A stretch of 64,000 nucleotides of DNA from Antedon mediterranea (taxonomy: Eukaryota; Echinodermata; Crinoidea; Comatulida; Antedonidae). Numbering within the stretch: the stretch's first letter is position 1; each line of letters begins with the position of its first letter. Location: positions 6,546,922 to 6,610,921 of the forward strand of contig NC_092678.1 of the NCBI RefSeq assembly GCF_964355755.1. Reading direction: 5' to 3'. Positions 50,651 through 62,610 of the stretch are shown piece by piece. The notes beneath the pieces are model-generated. The model did not search any database, was not told the DNA's origin, and was given only the letters and a program-made list of their open reading frames with translations. The translations under genes and the position numbers were made by a program.

Positions 50651-51198
50651 TAAGCTAACCTGCCTTTCCCTAATTAAAAATCCTGGATTCGCCATTGAAT
50701 GTCCATGAATAATATGAAAAAATGTGTAAATTAGGAACACGTTCTAATGTGCAATTGCAACAATGTGTTTAAGAAACGCATATAAATAAAGAAAAACATT
50801 ATTACTACAGAATTTAACAATTTTGTATTTTAAATTTTCAGTTTACAGTTTTCGTCAAATTCTAGATTCGTGTTTGAATGAAGGAATTTTTTGTCACTAA
50901 ATTATAATCAACTCAACAAATATGACAACTCTACTGAAACATGATTTAAGTTCATAAGTTCATACAATTATCAGATTCATAATTCTATTCACGTATAAAT
51001 TTGACGTATATTCACTTCAAATCTCGTAAGAAAATAATGTGATTCGATTGATAAGCCTTATGGGTATAGTGAAACATGGCTGACCCGTGTGACATAAATA
51101 AAACATGAGAATATAGCTAATTAGAAAGAATGTGCAATTTAAAGGTATTTTGAATTATTCCCAAAGGTAGAATACAGCAGCTTTTGCATTGTTAGGTA

Positions 51199-51550
51199 TT
51201 GTCAAATGTAAAAAAACAAGTTTCAATTTTAACTGAATAACACTACTGCAGGGCTGGGCATACTAGGCGTATTCTATAATGCCATATTACAAAATTTAAC
51301 TGTTTATCATCTCCTACTGAAAATATCTGTTCAACATTTTTAAATTGTATCAAATGTAGAATGTTTAAAAAAAAAGTTTCAATTTTAACAGAATAACACT
51401 TCTGCAGGGCTGGGCAGGCCCATTCTGTAAAGCAATATTACAAAATGATACTGTTTATCGTCCAATTCCTACTGAAGAAATCACAAAAACATTTTTAGAT
51501 TTTGTCAAATGTAGAATGTTTAAAAAACAAAACAAGTTTCAATTTTATTC
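51199..51550. repeat. ~155-bp tandem repeat, about 2.3 copies
   Basis: GTCAAATGTA followed by an A-run and AGTTTCAATTTTA recurs at about 51199, 51352 and 51507. The first two are followed by GAATAACACT(A/T)CTGCAGG and GCTGGGCA, a region with TATTACAAAAT, CTGTTTATC and TCCTACTGAA. The copies differ by several substitutions and small indels. Confidence 0.8.
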
Positions 51551-52329
51551 ACTTTTCCAAAATAAATGTGCTAAAATGTTCTTAAATTAATAACATATTA
51601 AAATTATGAAAAACAAATTAATATGATTTTCTAATTTTACATAATTATATACTTGAATCAAATATTCTTAGCACCTCGTAAAATATATTCAGGATATTGA
51701 CAGGTAAAGGAACTAGAGAGTGTTTAATATTGATTTATCTTCTAAGAGCTTACCTGTGTTGTTGTAGATATTATTATTCTTTTGTGTTCAAATTAAGAAA
51801 CGTAGACAAACAGATGTTTATAGACAATTAACAAGTGTAAGGGAACAATTAAGATATAGTATTCTGTTGTAATGTGGCTCAGATTTATTGTGTATCGTAA
51901 TTGATTCCTGCTCAATTTCAACTTAAATCATTTATGCGCGACATCGCCATATACATAGGTGAACAATGATCAGTTATGTTGCGCATTACCTTTGACACAG
52001 TTGAGGTTTAGGTTGTGGTGATGAAGTTTCAGTTTTTAATTGATACATTGTCTTTTCATTTAACCCACATCCTCAGTAGCTTGTCTGATGATGAGATGCA
52101 GATTTGTTTACACCTTACATGCCAATTTTTAAATTAATTTATTAACTTTAATTTTTGGAATCAAAATATTTATTGCACTCAGCAACATTTTTAGCTGTAG
52201 CTATAGTCAACAAAAATGGGTAAAGTTCTTACACAACAGAGAGACAGAGGTAGGTACAAGGTAAATGGAAGGTGCGGCATATATAATTCAAAATACAGAA
52301 TTATTTGGTTAAGTTCAGCTCATAATTTT

Positions 52330-52445
52330 AACATATTTAGGCCCTCTCCATATTTCAACCATGCCCCTAATTTAACAGGGTATTAGCAATTCCTCTTGTC
52401 TGTGCCGCCCTTAGGGATATCCCAGATAACAGGTTCTACTGTAGT
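52330..52445 (-). repeat. Possible pogo-like MITE fragment
   Basis: Read on the minus strand it begins CTACAGTAGAACCTGTTATC followed by TGGGATATCCCTAAGGGCGG. This is a pogo/Tigger-like terminus related to the GAACCCYTATTAAGG family. The opposite end is unclear. Confidence 0.4.
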
Positions 52446-52904
52446 TCCTTTAGCTAGAAGTTTTCCAATTTTTTTTCTAATCCAATAAACAATCTAAAGT
52501 TGTAAATATATTGGCATTGATTTACCTTAGTGCCTTTTAAAACCATAAACACTAACAATGAATATTAAATGTCAGACCCATAAACCATCAATCCATAATA
52601 TCACCCGTTCAAACTATTAATAAATAAAAATAATGCTTATAAATCAGAATAGTAAAATTCACATTTTAATTGATTTATATGCTTGAACGATTTCAACTTA
52701 GTTTATAGGTGTAATTACAGGTAATTAATATATGTTGCAGATTATATGTATGCCAAGATTTATTACAATACTTTAAACTTTTACAATAAATTCATTTTTA
52801 GAAGGTAACATTAAAATATCAAATTTCTTAGCATACCAATACTTGGTAGAATCTAATACTTAACCAATTAATATGATAAATGTTTTACTACAAATAATAA
52901 ATAA

Positions 52905-53370
52905 TTTTACAATTTATGCAAATACTTATAATTTATGCAAATTATGTATTGTTTATGCAAATTATACTTAAATGTCAAAATGCTATTTAAAGTATCAATT
53001 TTTTTGGACATAAATAACACAAAGTTTGTAAAATTCTAAATATGTTACTACAATAAAATAGTTAAATTATAACTCATGCAAATTACTTATTATTTATGCA
53101 AATTACTTATTATTTATGTACAGTAAATTTGTATTTATGCTAATTACTTATTTTTTCTAAAATGCTATTTAAAGTATCAATTTTTTGGACATAAATAACA
53201 CAAAGTTTGTACAATTCTAAATATGTTACTACAATAAAATAGTTTAATAACTTATGCAAATTACTTATTATTTATGCAAATTACTTATTAGTAATGTACA
53301 GTAAATTTGTATTTATGCTAATTATTTATTTTTTCTAAAATGCTGTTTGAAGTATCAATTTTCCACTATT
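52905..53370. repeat. ~180-bp tandem repeat rich in ATGCAAAT octamers
   Basis: AAAATGCT(A/G)TTT(A/G)AAGTATCAATTT recurs at 52978, 53159 and 53338. Between these come TTGGACATAAATAACACAA, AAATATGTTACTACAATAAA and then repeated TTATGCAAATTACTTATTA. Seven exact ATGCAAAT octamers (52916, 52935, 52955, 53076, 53096, 53254, 53274) and two ATGCTAAT variants (53137, 53315) all lie on the plus strand. Octamers of this sequence bind POU-domain factors; binding here is inference. Confidence 0.85.
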
Positions 53371-56277
53371 ACTGTTTGACCAATTTTAAGTACATTCAAA
53401 GATGTTGATGAACCATATTAGCTGTGTACTATCAAAACATTCTAACATTTTTGCTAGGGTCATTGGCAGTTTATATTGGCTGAGGAAGCATAGATAATGA
53501 TAAAAGAAATGTGTATTTTTACAATTATTATTTTCTTTGGAAGAGAACAATATGAAATCTAAGAAAAACAGATTTGTGGTGAGATTTGTTAAAGTTATTC
53601 ATCTGTCAGGAATGTATTAATGGAGTTTTTAAATAGTTTAACTTGATCCTTATTGAGTTTTTTCTAAAAGTACTTTGAGGAAATAATTATTATGTACATT
53701 TATTATACTTTTTCTACAGTGTTGCACACTGAAGGTGTGTTAAATAAACATAATTATAACTAATATTAACAATAGGTAAATTCTTATATAGTGCATAATA
53801 ACCAATCTCTCAATGTACATAAATTATATAGAGTATGCAGGAATTAGAAAAATGTGCGTTTTCAGAAATTCATTCACTGTTATATTATTTAGATACAATT
53901 ACCTTTTCTATAATATACAATTTGAATAAAATATTGTTTTAAAAAAAATGTAATATTCTGAATAAAATGTTTCAGAATATCAAAATATTTTATATAAATA
54001 ATATTTTTAATTGTTTTTTGTGAATTATCGGAAGACTGGTTGCAATTTTTCCGACATTCTACTCGTTTAAAAAATGTTTATAAAATAACATGACATGTAG
54101 TTTTTGTAGTAATGTGCGTAATGGCCCTGACTTATTTCCAAGTAAACTTAAACTCCCTAAGTATTGTACGCATCTCGTATTTAGTATGAGACTCATGTAC
54201 ACTAGTATAACAATACAATGTTTGGTAGTGCAGCAGTCAAGACTAGATTCTTGCCCTTAGGGAATACAGTTTCACTTTACTGCCGATAAATCACCACATA
54301 TTAACAAGAAGGCCATAAAATTGTTGTTTTGACTGAGACGTGAATTCCAAATTCTCCTGGTAGTTTCTGTGGATTTTAAAGGTAAACGTTGAGGCGTTGC
54401 TGTGAGGCAAACTAGCAGTCACGTGTATTCTTAATAGTCTTACGACCGACTTGATTTCTTTTTTCTTCTGGTATTGATGAGTTATTGAAATTCTAAACAC
54501 TATTATTTGGTTCTGTCTATGCAGCATGGTATCATTGTTATACGAATAATGAAATTAAAAGTCCAGTTAGATAACAAACAATACAAATGATTTCATAGCG
54601 CTATATGGTAGCATTGTTATAGATTTAACAATTATTTAATGTCCAGTTGACAGACAATGAATAATTGTACAATCATTAGATTCAGACTTCTCTTCTCAGT
54701 AATTGTCTGCTAGCTTTATTATAGAAAAATAAATCTGTCTGTAAATATTAATTCTATTCCTGCGGGATTTGACAGAATATTAAGGAAAATCCAACACATT
54801 CTTTGCTTAATTGTTTGGGGTATGTTTCACACTCAACCGGAGCAGATGGCACACAAAGACTCTACATCCCACCGGCCATTCTTCCTTGTCCATTGACGTC
54901 CCGAGTCGTTAAAGGAACACTTAAAAAATGCATTAAGTTCTTTTGATGAGTCTGTGGTATAATTATTATGGCATTGATTTCTTAAGGTAATGTTTTATAA
55001 TAGTTAATTGTGCATTTAAGCCGAGAGATCAACATGGCGCTGCGGTAATTCAATAATTAAGATCTGCCTTCAAAATGGAAATAATCACATTCAGAGCGCC
55101 GCGTAACAGTTAATTTAGAATTCTAATTTTAGCATTAGACTAATAAGACACAGTTAGATAGAATGGATACAAATTGATAACGCTAAAGCACCCAACTATT
55201 AATGATAATAAATGGTAAAGACATGGATATACTGTACTCTATGATATTAAATAAGTCATAGGACTATTTTATTTTATAAATGTCAAATTTAAGTTATTGA
55301 AATAATTTATTTATCCAAACATTGGATATTCAGTAAATTCTGTATGTTAAAAGTTAATATCGTTAAAATGAGTTTTGTTTTTGTTTGGCAAATGAAATAA
55401 TAAATGTATTGGAATTAATATTTAAATTCTGCCTTGTTATATTAGGTAGAATAAATTGAATCTTGTATTTATAGTTTCAGATAGATTTCTTTTTTGCATA
55501 TGTTTATATAAATTGATTCATGTAGATGTTCAACATTTATAACCCAACTCGATTTCATGTTATGTCCAAATATACAGTGTTAGATAATATTACACATAGT
55601 GATAGTATATCCAAACTATTAGGTGATAATCAATTTCTTGCATGCATGTTATAATGTAATTTTGTTGAGATTCATTATGAACATGAGAAGTCGATATTTT
55701 GGAATGTAAAAGATGAGTCGTATCAATTTGCTGTTCCAAGCAGGTAGCAGTGTTTCATGTTTGCCGACAGCTAGACTCCAGTCCAGTGGTTAGGTGTCTT
55801 TGGTATCTCCCAGGTAACATTATCTCTGTACACTCAGGTGTGGTCTTAGCCTAAGAGATATTTAACCTGGTTTGACTGTTAGACCTACATGGTGCTAAGT
55901 AGTGTTTGATTTTTGTGGGTTGTGATCTTTGTGATGTTCATCCTTTGCTAGGCTTAAATTTCAAACTATTGGGGTTCATACGTGACTAGGTGAGGAAAAA
56001 TCGCTTCAACCCCCACTGGCTGGTGTCACAATTGATGCTACCGCCACCCTTAGACATTACATAAAGGTATGTACTATATTGTTATTATTTATTTATTGAA
56101 GATGAAAAGGCCAAGAGCAAGCAGGTCGATTTAAACGACAAATAATAATTTACGAAAATTGGTCGTGGGAAAAAATTCTGTATTGGCATGTCACTGTCAT
56201 AATATCAAGGAAGGTCTTGTAGCCCTCGAAGAAAATTTACTGATCATAACTACTGTACCTACATTTTGGGTATTCAT

Positions 56278-56699
56278 CAAAGAACTTATAACACAAGAAT
56301 CTCCTGTTCGTCCGAAGCGCGTAACAATTTCGAAAGGCATTGTGGGATAGAATAGAGCTATGGGTGGCGCCATTGTGAGCCATGGAGTAGGGCGCCCGCA
56401 TCAAATTAGAAAGTCAAAATCATAGAGGGGATCTGCTAATACTCTAGGGGGATGGAGTAATTGACTGAGGAGTAGGGCGCCCGCATCAAATTAGAAAGTC
56501 AAAATCATAGAGGGGATCTGCTAATACGCTAGGGGAGGGGGAAGGGGGTAGAGTAATTGACTTCCTAGTTTGGAGGGGGCGCTGCTCCATGCTGTGAAAT
56601 GGCGTCGCCCAGTTTGACCTTTTAACCCTGTACTTCCGATACTGTGTTTTGAATGCAAATTGTTGAAGAACAGGAGATTCTTGTGTTATAAGTTCTTTG
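56278..56699. mobile_element. Inverted-repeat element with perfect 8-bp target duplication
   Basis: GTATTCAT flanks both sides exactly (56270-56277 and 56700-56707). The ends are inverted over about 32 bp, starting CAAAGAACTTATAACACAAG. An 8-bp duplication and a CA start suit hAT. The interior has an 85-bp near-exact duplication starting GGAGTAGGGCGCCCGC (56384 and 56469). It also has GGCATTGTGGGATA (56336) and GTACTTCCGATA (56630). There is no transposase. Well-preserved ends suggest recent activity. Confidence 0.88.
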
Positions 56700-57121
56700 G
56701 TATTCATGGATTTGAATTACAGCTTAACTATCAGCATTTTAAATATATTGTCGGAAGTTCGGCAACATTATTTACGATATCACCTTAAACACTTCGGTGT
56801 CAATCAAGGAAAAAAATCCATAAAAACAGCAGCTGATATAAACTACAAAATAGAAAAAATAAGTTTTCTAATTTATGCATAGAAAGTGTAACTTATATCA
56901 ATATCTTTATTGTTACCTTTGTTGATGTTTGACAATGGTCGGTAAGAAAGAAAAAAATGTGTTTATAAGAATGTGAGAGAAAAACAGTAGGAGTAAATTA
57001 CTAATGGAGAAGGTCATCTCATCTTCAAATTTCCCCAGATAGGCTGTTAATACGTTTTAAATCCAATCAGTAAATGCTCAACTTCTTGATATGTTCATTC
57101 TGACTCAATTACCTATTTTAA

Positions 57122-57340
57122 ATGGCAACAAAACGAGTCATTACGCTTTTTCAACATGGTGTTGATTGCGAATCAAGGCAATTTCAGAATGCCGATACGC
57201 AGGTCAAGAAACTCGGCTTAGATCTTGAGGTAATCAATAGACGTTATTCTCGCAAGAGTTACGCTGATTTCCTTCTATTGACCCGAGGACATTCAAATAT
57301 GTTTAGAGAATATCGGTGTAACGCCTTAGTTAACGAGTAA
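57122..57340 (+). CDS. Unrecognised 72-codon open frame, doubtful
   Basis: ATG at 57122 lies in TTTAAATGGC and the frame ends at TAA 57338-57340. The peptide has a balanced, charged composition with few low-complexity runs (for example RQFQNADTQVKKLGLDLEVI), unlike other chance frames here. GC is slightly raised locally. No domain or motif was recognised, no splice sites were seen, and it lies within the large PDZRN intron on the same strand. It may be a small nested gene, a retroposed fragment or chance. Confidence 0.15.
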   Translation: MATKRVITLFQHGVDCESRQFQNADTQVKKLGLDLEVINRRYSRKSYADFLLLTRGHSNMFREYRCNALVNE

Positions 57341-57510
57341 TCTGTTGATGTATGCTGTCTGTCGGTAAATGCTTGATCGTTAAACATTAGTTCTACGGTA
57401 CTTGTATTGGTAGCAACTCAAAATAAGGTGTTTTACCAGCAAATAAAAATCAGTCATAAAACTGTTAATTTGATTGTGGATATTATTCATAACAAAATTA
57501 ATTGGCATTC

Positions 57511-57620
57511 AGTGTCTCCAGAATAGGGTTTGGCGATAGTGTGGAAACATATATTTTTTCTTGTTCGTTTCTCAGGAAAGTATCCCCTTAATAGTGGTTT
57601 TCCAAAGGAGGTGTGCAATC
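57511..57620. mobile_element. GAACCCYTATTAAGG-family MITE, copy 4 (partial)
   Basis: AGTGTCTCCAGAATAGGGTT, GGCGATAGTGTGGAAACATAT, CTTGTTCGTTTCTCAGGAAA, TATCCCCTTAATAGTGG and TTCCAAAGGAGGTG follow the family order. The left end is missing. Confidence 0.65.
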
Positions 57621-59559
57621 TCGAGTAAAATTCTTTCTTCGCTAGCCTACCTCTATTCTTTTCTAGTAAAAAATCCTATGTGAAATATTGCACCTGTACA
57701 AACTAAACAACCACCATAAAATTTGCTCCTAGAAGATATTTAATAAACGGGTACTTTTTATTAGTTATAGTAATGAGCTATTAAACTTTAGGATGGGTGG
57801 TTAAGACTTTGGAAGTGTGTGTCAGCAAAATTATACCCATGAAATGGCTATACATTAGACCTACATACAGACAAATCCGATATTGAGAAATTCAGTATGT
57901 AGGACTACTCCGTATACACATTGTTTGCTTCATTCATTACCATATCGCATTCTTCATATCACAAGTGTCAGCAATTGCGCATTTAGTGTGAGAGTTTATT
58001 ACGAAAGCATTGTAACAGGCATAATGTGAAAATGCTCGTTAAATTTTATGCTGATATTCATATAGTTAGTGCATTAGTTTCTGACATTTATAATGGCAAT
58101 TTTTTGCCCAGTTCCTGACAGTTTTCTTGAAATTACTGTTATTTGACATTTTAGGTGCATTTTTTACTGAAACTTTTTTATTTGTTGGTTACTCAAATCT
58201 GTTTATTTGTGAGAAAAAAAAATAAAGCATGCATTTGACTAACTAAAAACTGTTCTTTACCATGTAAATAACATTAGCTATATACTATAATGCACAGTAC
58301 TAAAAAATGTGTGTGACCAAAAGGCTTTCAACATGCAATGGATTGAGTTTCTTGTTTATATTTATTTCTTTTTGATTCCTTTGTGACTTGGCAGTATATA
58401 TACTGACGCATTAATTAAGAAGAATGCGTAAATTAATTTGAGATATCTAGAACATAATTCATTCTTTAGTCTAAATGTCATTTTGGATAGAATAGAATCT
58501 ATTTATCTGTATAAAAACGGTAGATTCTATAGGGAGTCTATTAGCCCAACTAGAGTGGCTAGCAACAAACTGTCAGGACAATGAATGCATTTGGCTATGA
58601 TTATTTCATTAGTGCTAATGACGTTATTAATTTTCAAGTAGTCGCCATCAATTATGTTATAGGTGATTGATTCTTAAATATTACAACACTGGCATTTGTT
58701 GTCCATAATGCTCATCCACATTAGGATTTTTACGATGCTGTTTACATGTATGACGACATCTTAATTATGTTTCATCATATCAGTCTGCGATACCATGAGC
58801 TAACACTCTATAGTGCGTTTCCAAAATTTCAAAAAGACAATCTAACAGAAACGTTGTTAATACAGTGTTTACAGCTGTTGTCAAGGAAACTTTGGTAACT
58901 ATGGTAATATTGTTAGTCATATTTTTTTTAATCATCGAGACATTTAAAATTAATGATTTTCTGCATATTATAATAAAAATACTTTTATTACTCATAAGAT
59001 ATTTTTGTAAGCAATTTTTTAACGTAAGGTATTTTGAATTATTGAAACTGTCATTTAAATATAAAGAGGCTTATTTTTTTAGAATACATTGTGTATGTCC
59101 TTTTAAAAATGAAAACTTATTCAATGTCATTATGTTGCCATTTCCATAAGAAAGAACAAAATTATATAGAAATATATTATTTTAATTCAGAGTAATAATT
59201 TTATGTCGAAAATCCTATTTTATTTTTATTTTTTTCAAAATCAAATATCGATTTTAATAAAATATTAAACCCGGAGGTACCCTTTAACTTGTATAGCATA
59301 ACGCCAGCTCTAATCAAAATTAATTTATCCTATTGTAGCTGATATCAGTAATTTATGCAGAAAATCTTGGATTTAATTAGACAGATTTAAGTCTAATTGC
59401 CTGTGGATATACTTAATGATTTTTTAACGAGACACATCAAGTTACTCAAAAAATAAAGATTAGTTAAAATATAAACTGCAGACAATTATTTGCACATATC
59501 TAGTTGAGAAAATATTTGATATACTGTTTACTGGATAGAGTTTATGTTTGAAAAATTAA

Positions 59560-60010
59560 AGGAGAAATTCTTCGAAGAAACAAAGAGATGGACAAATAGA
59601 AAAAGAGAATTAGGAAAAATATATGGACAGCAGAAGGAGAAAAGGACAAGGAGTTCTTGATGGATTATGTGGATGACGGTGGAGTAGATGATCTGACAAT
59701 ATGTAACCAGATATTAGTAAGAGGATGGAAAGAATGTCAGAAAAGTATACAGAATGGTTGATCTTAAAGAGTATGTGGCCAGGGTAGAGTGGAGAGATGC
59801 AAGTCAGAGGTGGAGAGAATCAGAGAAAGTAGCAGAATGTTTGATATGAGATTATGTGACCAGAATAGAGTGGAGAGATATAAATAAGAGGAAGAGAGAA
59901 AATCAGAATAGTATTAGGATGGTTTATATGAGTGTATGTGACCAGATTAGAGTTGAGAGATAGACAGGTGAAATGTGGATAGAAAAGATCACGGAACACA
60001 AGTAGAAAAA
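59560..60010. repeat. Degenerate purine-rich ~90-100-bp tandem repeat
   Basis: ATTATGTGACCAGAATAGAG followed by TGGAGAGAT recurs with variation (about 59768, 59852 and 59935). Each is followed by AGAGGxxGAGAGAATCAGA-like sequence. The purine-rich start (59560-59650) is similar in composition but not clearly periodic. It has open frames interrupted by stops and no protein signature. Confidence 0.6.
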
Positions 60011-60629
60011 GCAATGAGAGAAACAAATAATTTTCTTCAGTTTTGCTCTTTTCCTAAATACTCTGTATAATTTGTGTAAAACAGAAGAGGTTCATTGCAC
60101 TATTGACCTCGACAGTTCAATATTTCCCAGTGCGTAATTGGTTGCCATAATGGTAGGAAGGTGCGAAACTATTTTTGTTGGTCTGTTGGGATGAAAGAAA
60201 AAGGAAGCGTTTGCTTTTAGAATTCCCTTAATTGAAACATGTATCGGAAATATTTATGTCAAGTGGATTACCTATGCAGTGTAAATGGTTGATGTTAATG
60301 TATTATTAACCAGTGGATTGAGAGTGGCGACTATAAGGTGTCTTATATGCTATCATAGATTAAATTATGAATTGGGAAAATTTTATTTTTCCTCTCCACC
60401 TCTTTGTATCAGAATAATTCACTTTTTCCTCAATATTTGTAATTGTCGTTTTGCAAAGTTACATGTCATAATATATCATTTAAAACAAATCATGTTTTTT
60501 CCTCTTCTGTATCTTCTCTCTGTGTGTACAATTGGTCCAACATTTCAGATCCATTGAAGAGTTTTAAAATAGCAAATATGATTAAAATATGTAATGAATT
60601 TTCATTTTATGTTACTTTATGTTTTGCAG

Positions 60630-60692
60630 GTTGATTCCAATGGTGTAGCAGCTAAAGAAGGAAGCATAAGAATTGGTGATCAAATTTTACAG
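60630..60692 (+). CDS. PDZRN3: PDZRN3/4-like E3 ligase, 63-nt exon: middle of PDZ2
   Basis: This small exon of 21 codons is phase 0 at both ends. It lies between acceptor tatgttttgcag and donor CAG|GTAAAT. The peptide VDSNGVAAKEGSIRIGDQIL contains the PDZ core signature: a turn before helix A (N-G-V-A-A-K-E-G), then R-I-G-D-x-I-L. The next exon supplies the following N-G. The exon end falls at the very common PDZ intron position between IGDQIL-Q and I-NG. It lies about 11.8 kb downstream of the previous exon. A longer open frame runs through the donor into the intron, to about 60821. That is read-through and not coding, because the intronic part loses similarity. Confidence 0.93.
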
Positions 60693-61637
60693 GTAAATCT
60701 GACAAAGAGTCTTGCTAAATACTATGTTGCTAATTCTATTATTGATAAAACTATGGGAGATGGTATATTTTGTAAGTTGTGGCCACTGTTCTACATCTTG
60801 ACCATTAATCGGACTAACTGAAAATCAGCCAAGCTCTGTTGTCAATGTCATTACGATAACATGCCAAGCTCGGTTGTTGATGTCATATGATAATATGCCA
60901 TTTTGAGTTGGAACCTAAAAGTCTTCCAGAGTTTTCATTGCTGTTGTTCATCTACTCTACTATCGATTAAGCCACCATCAATATAATTTTGCTGCTTATT
61001 CATATCAGGCTTTATTCATACTCCTGCTTCCATGCAGACACTTTTCTCATCATATCACAGTTTCTTTTACTTGATGATAAACTTTCTTTATTAATTACTT
61101 TTGCACATGTTTGAAAACATAAATTATATTTATGTGAAATATTAATGTCACAGTTTCTTATTGTCAAAGATCATAAAATATTTATAGTTTAACGACAATT
61201 AAAACATGCGCGTGTATTATGTTATTACAATCTAGATGTTCATTTTTATTTTATTATTCCCTGGCTATCGCAGTTACATGTTAAGCCAGCAACATGGATT
61301 AAATCTTGCATGAACCCGGACGAGGTCTTAAAAATCCATCAGCACGATCAATATTTAGTTGAAATTTTTTATTGCAGTTGTGAGATTAACTGTCTAAGAT
61401 GAGTTCCGTTTGTCAGTCATGCTTTCAAATTATTGATGAGATGTTCTTTTTTTCGTTACTTTATTGATTTGTAATTTAAACACAGTTGCCATTCTAATGT
61501 CAATGTCAAAATTGTGGATAAGTAACTTCTAGAAGAAATCTTTCAGAAAGTTTTTTAATAATAAAAATTATGTAATAAGATTCCACATTTTATATTTTTT
61601 AAGAAAAATAATTTTCCTTTTTAGTCAGTTAAAAAGT

Positions 61638-61840
61638 GTTCTTCCTCTTCCCTCGTGTCATTACATCCTCTTCCTCCTCTCCCATCTCTCTTACCTCTTA
61701 CTCCTTTCCCATCCCTCTTACTCCTCTTCCATTCCTCTTTTTCCTCTCCATCTTCTTCCTCTCCTATCTCTCTTACTCCCCTCCCATCAATCTTCCTTCT
61801 CTCAAATCCCTCTCTGTTTTTCTTCTTCCTTCCTCTTTTG
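61638..61840. repeat. Polypyrimidine low-complexity tract
   Basis: About 200 bp of TCTTCC, CTCCTCTCCC and CTCTTACTCC variants. It keeps frames open on both strands (Ser/Pro/Leu on plus, Arg/Glu/Lys on minus), none of them a gene. Confidence 0.9.
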
Positions 61841-62497
61841 ATAAATAAATTCCTTATTCTTTTAATAAATAAATATATTAAAATGTACAATCAAATACTG
61901 TCTTAACATTATATTCTGCGAACTGCAAACATGGATTTATTACAAATAAAACAAATCACTTTCAGTTTGATAAACATCTCAAAATTTTATTTTCTTTTGA
62001 AAAGATTAAAGTTATGAATAATTTGAAGGCTATTACATTTTTTTTATTTATGTTCAATTTTTTCAAAACATAATACGTGACAGCAGAGACAAGTTTCATC
62101 AAGTGACAGTGACAGTTTCTTGGAAGGTGTCAAATACTAGAAAATGTTTTGATTTGATATTTTCTCTTATTTAATTACAAGATGTATGTCAGAAATATTA
62201 CATTTCTCTTCTGATTCTTGTTTTTAATATTATAGAATAACATAAAAGTCAGCAAAGCAAATCTAACCTTTCAAATACCACAAATGGCTCCTAAAATCTA
62301 GATACAATAATAAAAATAAAAAAACAATTCTTTATAACATGACCTAGGCCGACTTATAAACCAGTATCCATGATTTTGTTCTTAAATATTGTAGAGAAAT
62401 CATCTGTTTTTCAAGTGTTCATTGATTTTGATATTATTCAAGCAATTTAAACAGTAGACATGGAGACCTTTGACAGCTAAATAATGTCCATTTTCTT

Positions 62498-62610
62498 GGT
62501 GTCCCCTAAATAGAGATTGGTCATATAATAGTGTTGCAACATAATATTTTGTTTTACAGCAAAGTTTCCTCTTGATTGGGATGTCCACTGAATAGGTTTT
62601 CTTAAATCTG
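62498..62610. mobile_element. GAACCCYTATTAAGG-family MITE, copy 5 (degraded)
   Basis: GGTGTCCCCTAAATAGAGATTGG, then ATAGTGTTGCAACATAATATT, then TTTCCTCTTGATTGGGATG and TCCACTGAATAGG. The order is as in the family, with heavy divergence. Confidence 0.5.

Larger units (their letters stand above)
48834..60629 (+). other. PDZRN intron, 11,796 bp, phase 0
   Basis: Starts GTAAAT and ends TTTTGCAG. It splits PDZ2 between its second and third strands. Contents listed separately are a 13-bp minisatellite, a Harbinger-type MITE, two tandem duplications, an octamer cluster, an 8-bp-duplication element and a degenerate purine-rich repeat. The remaining parts (48834-49837, 50651-51198, 51551-52915, 53381-56269, 56708-57510, 57621-59559, 60011-60629) show no gene. 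CATGGCGCTGCGG at about 55034 and TGACGTC at 54894 are isolated factor-like motifs. Confidence 0.8.

Noticed and set aside
60594-60821. 75-codon frame as a single-exon gene
   Set aside because: Only 60630-60692 matches a PDZ domain. The part after the donor at 60693 is intron read-through.
61621-61906. Ser/Pro-rich (plus) and Arg/Glu-rich (minus) open frames
   Set aside because: Translations of a polypyrimidine tract; no domain or splice support.
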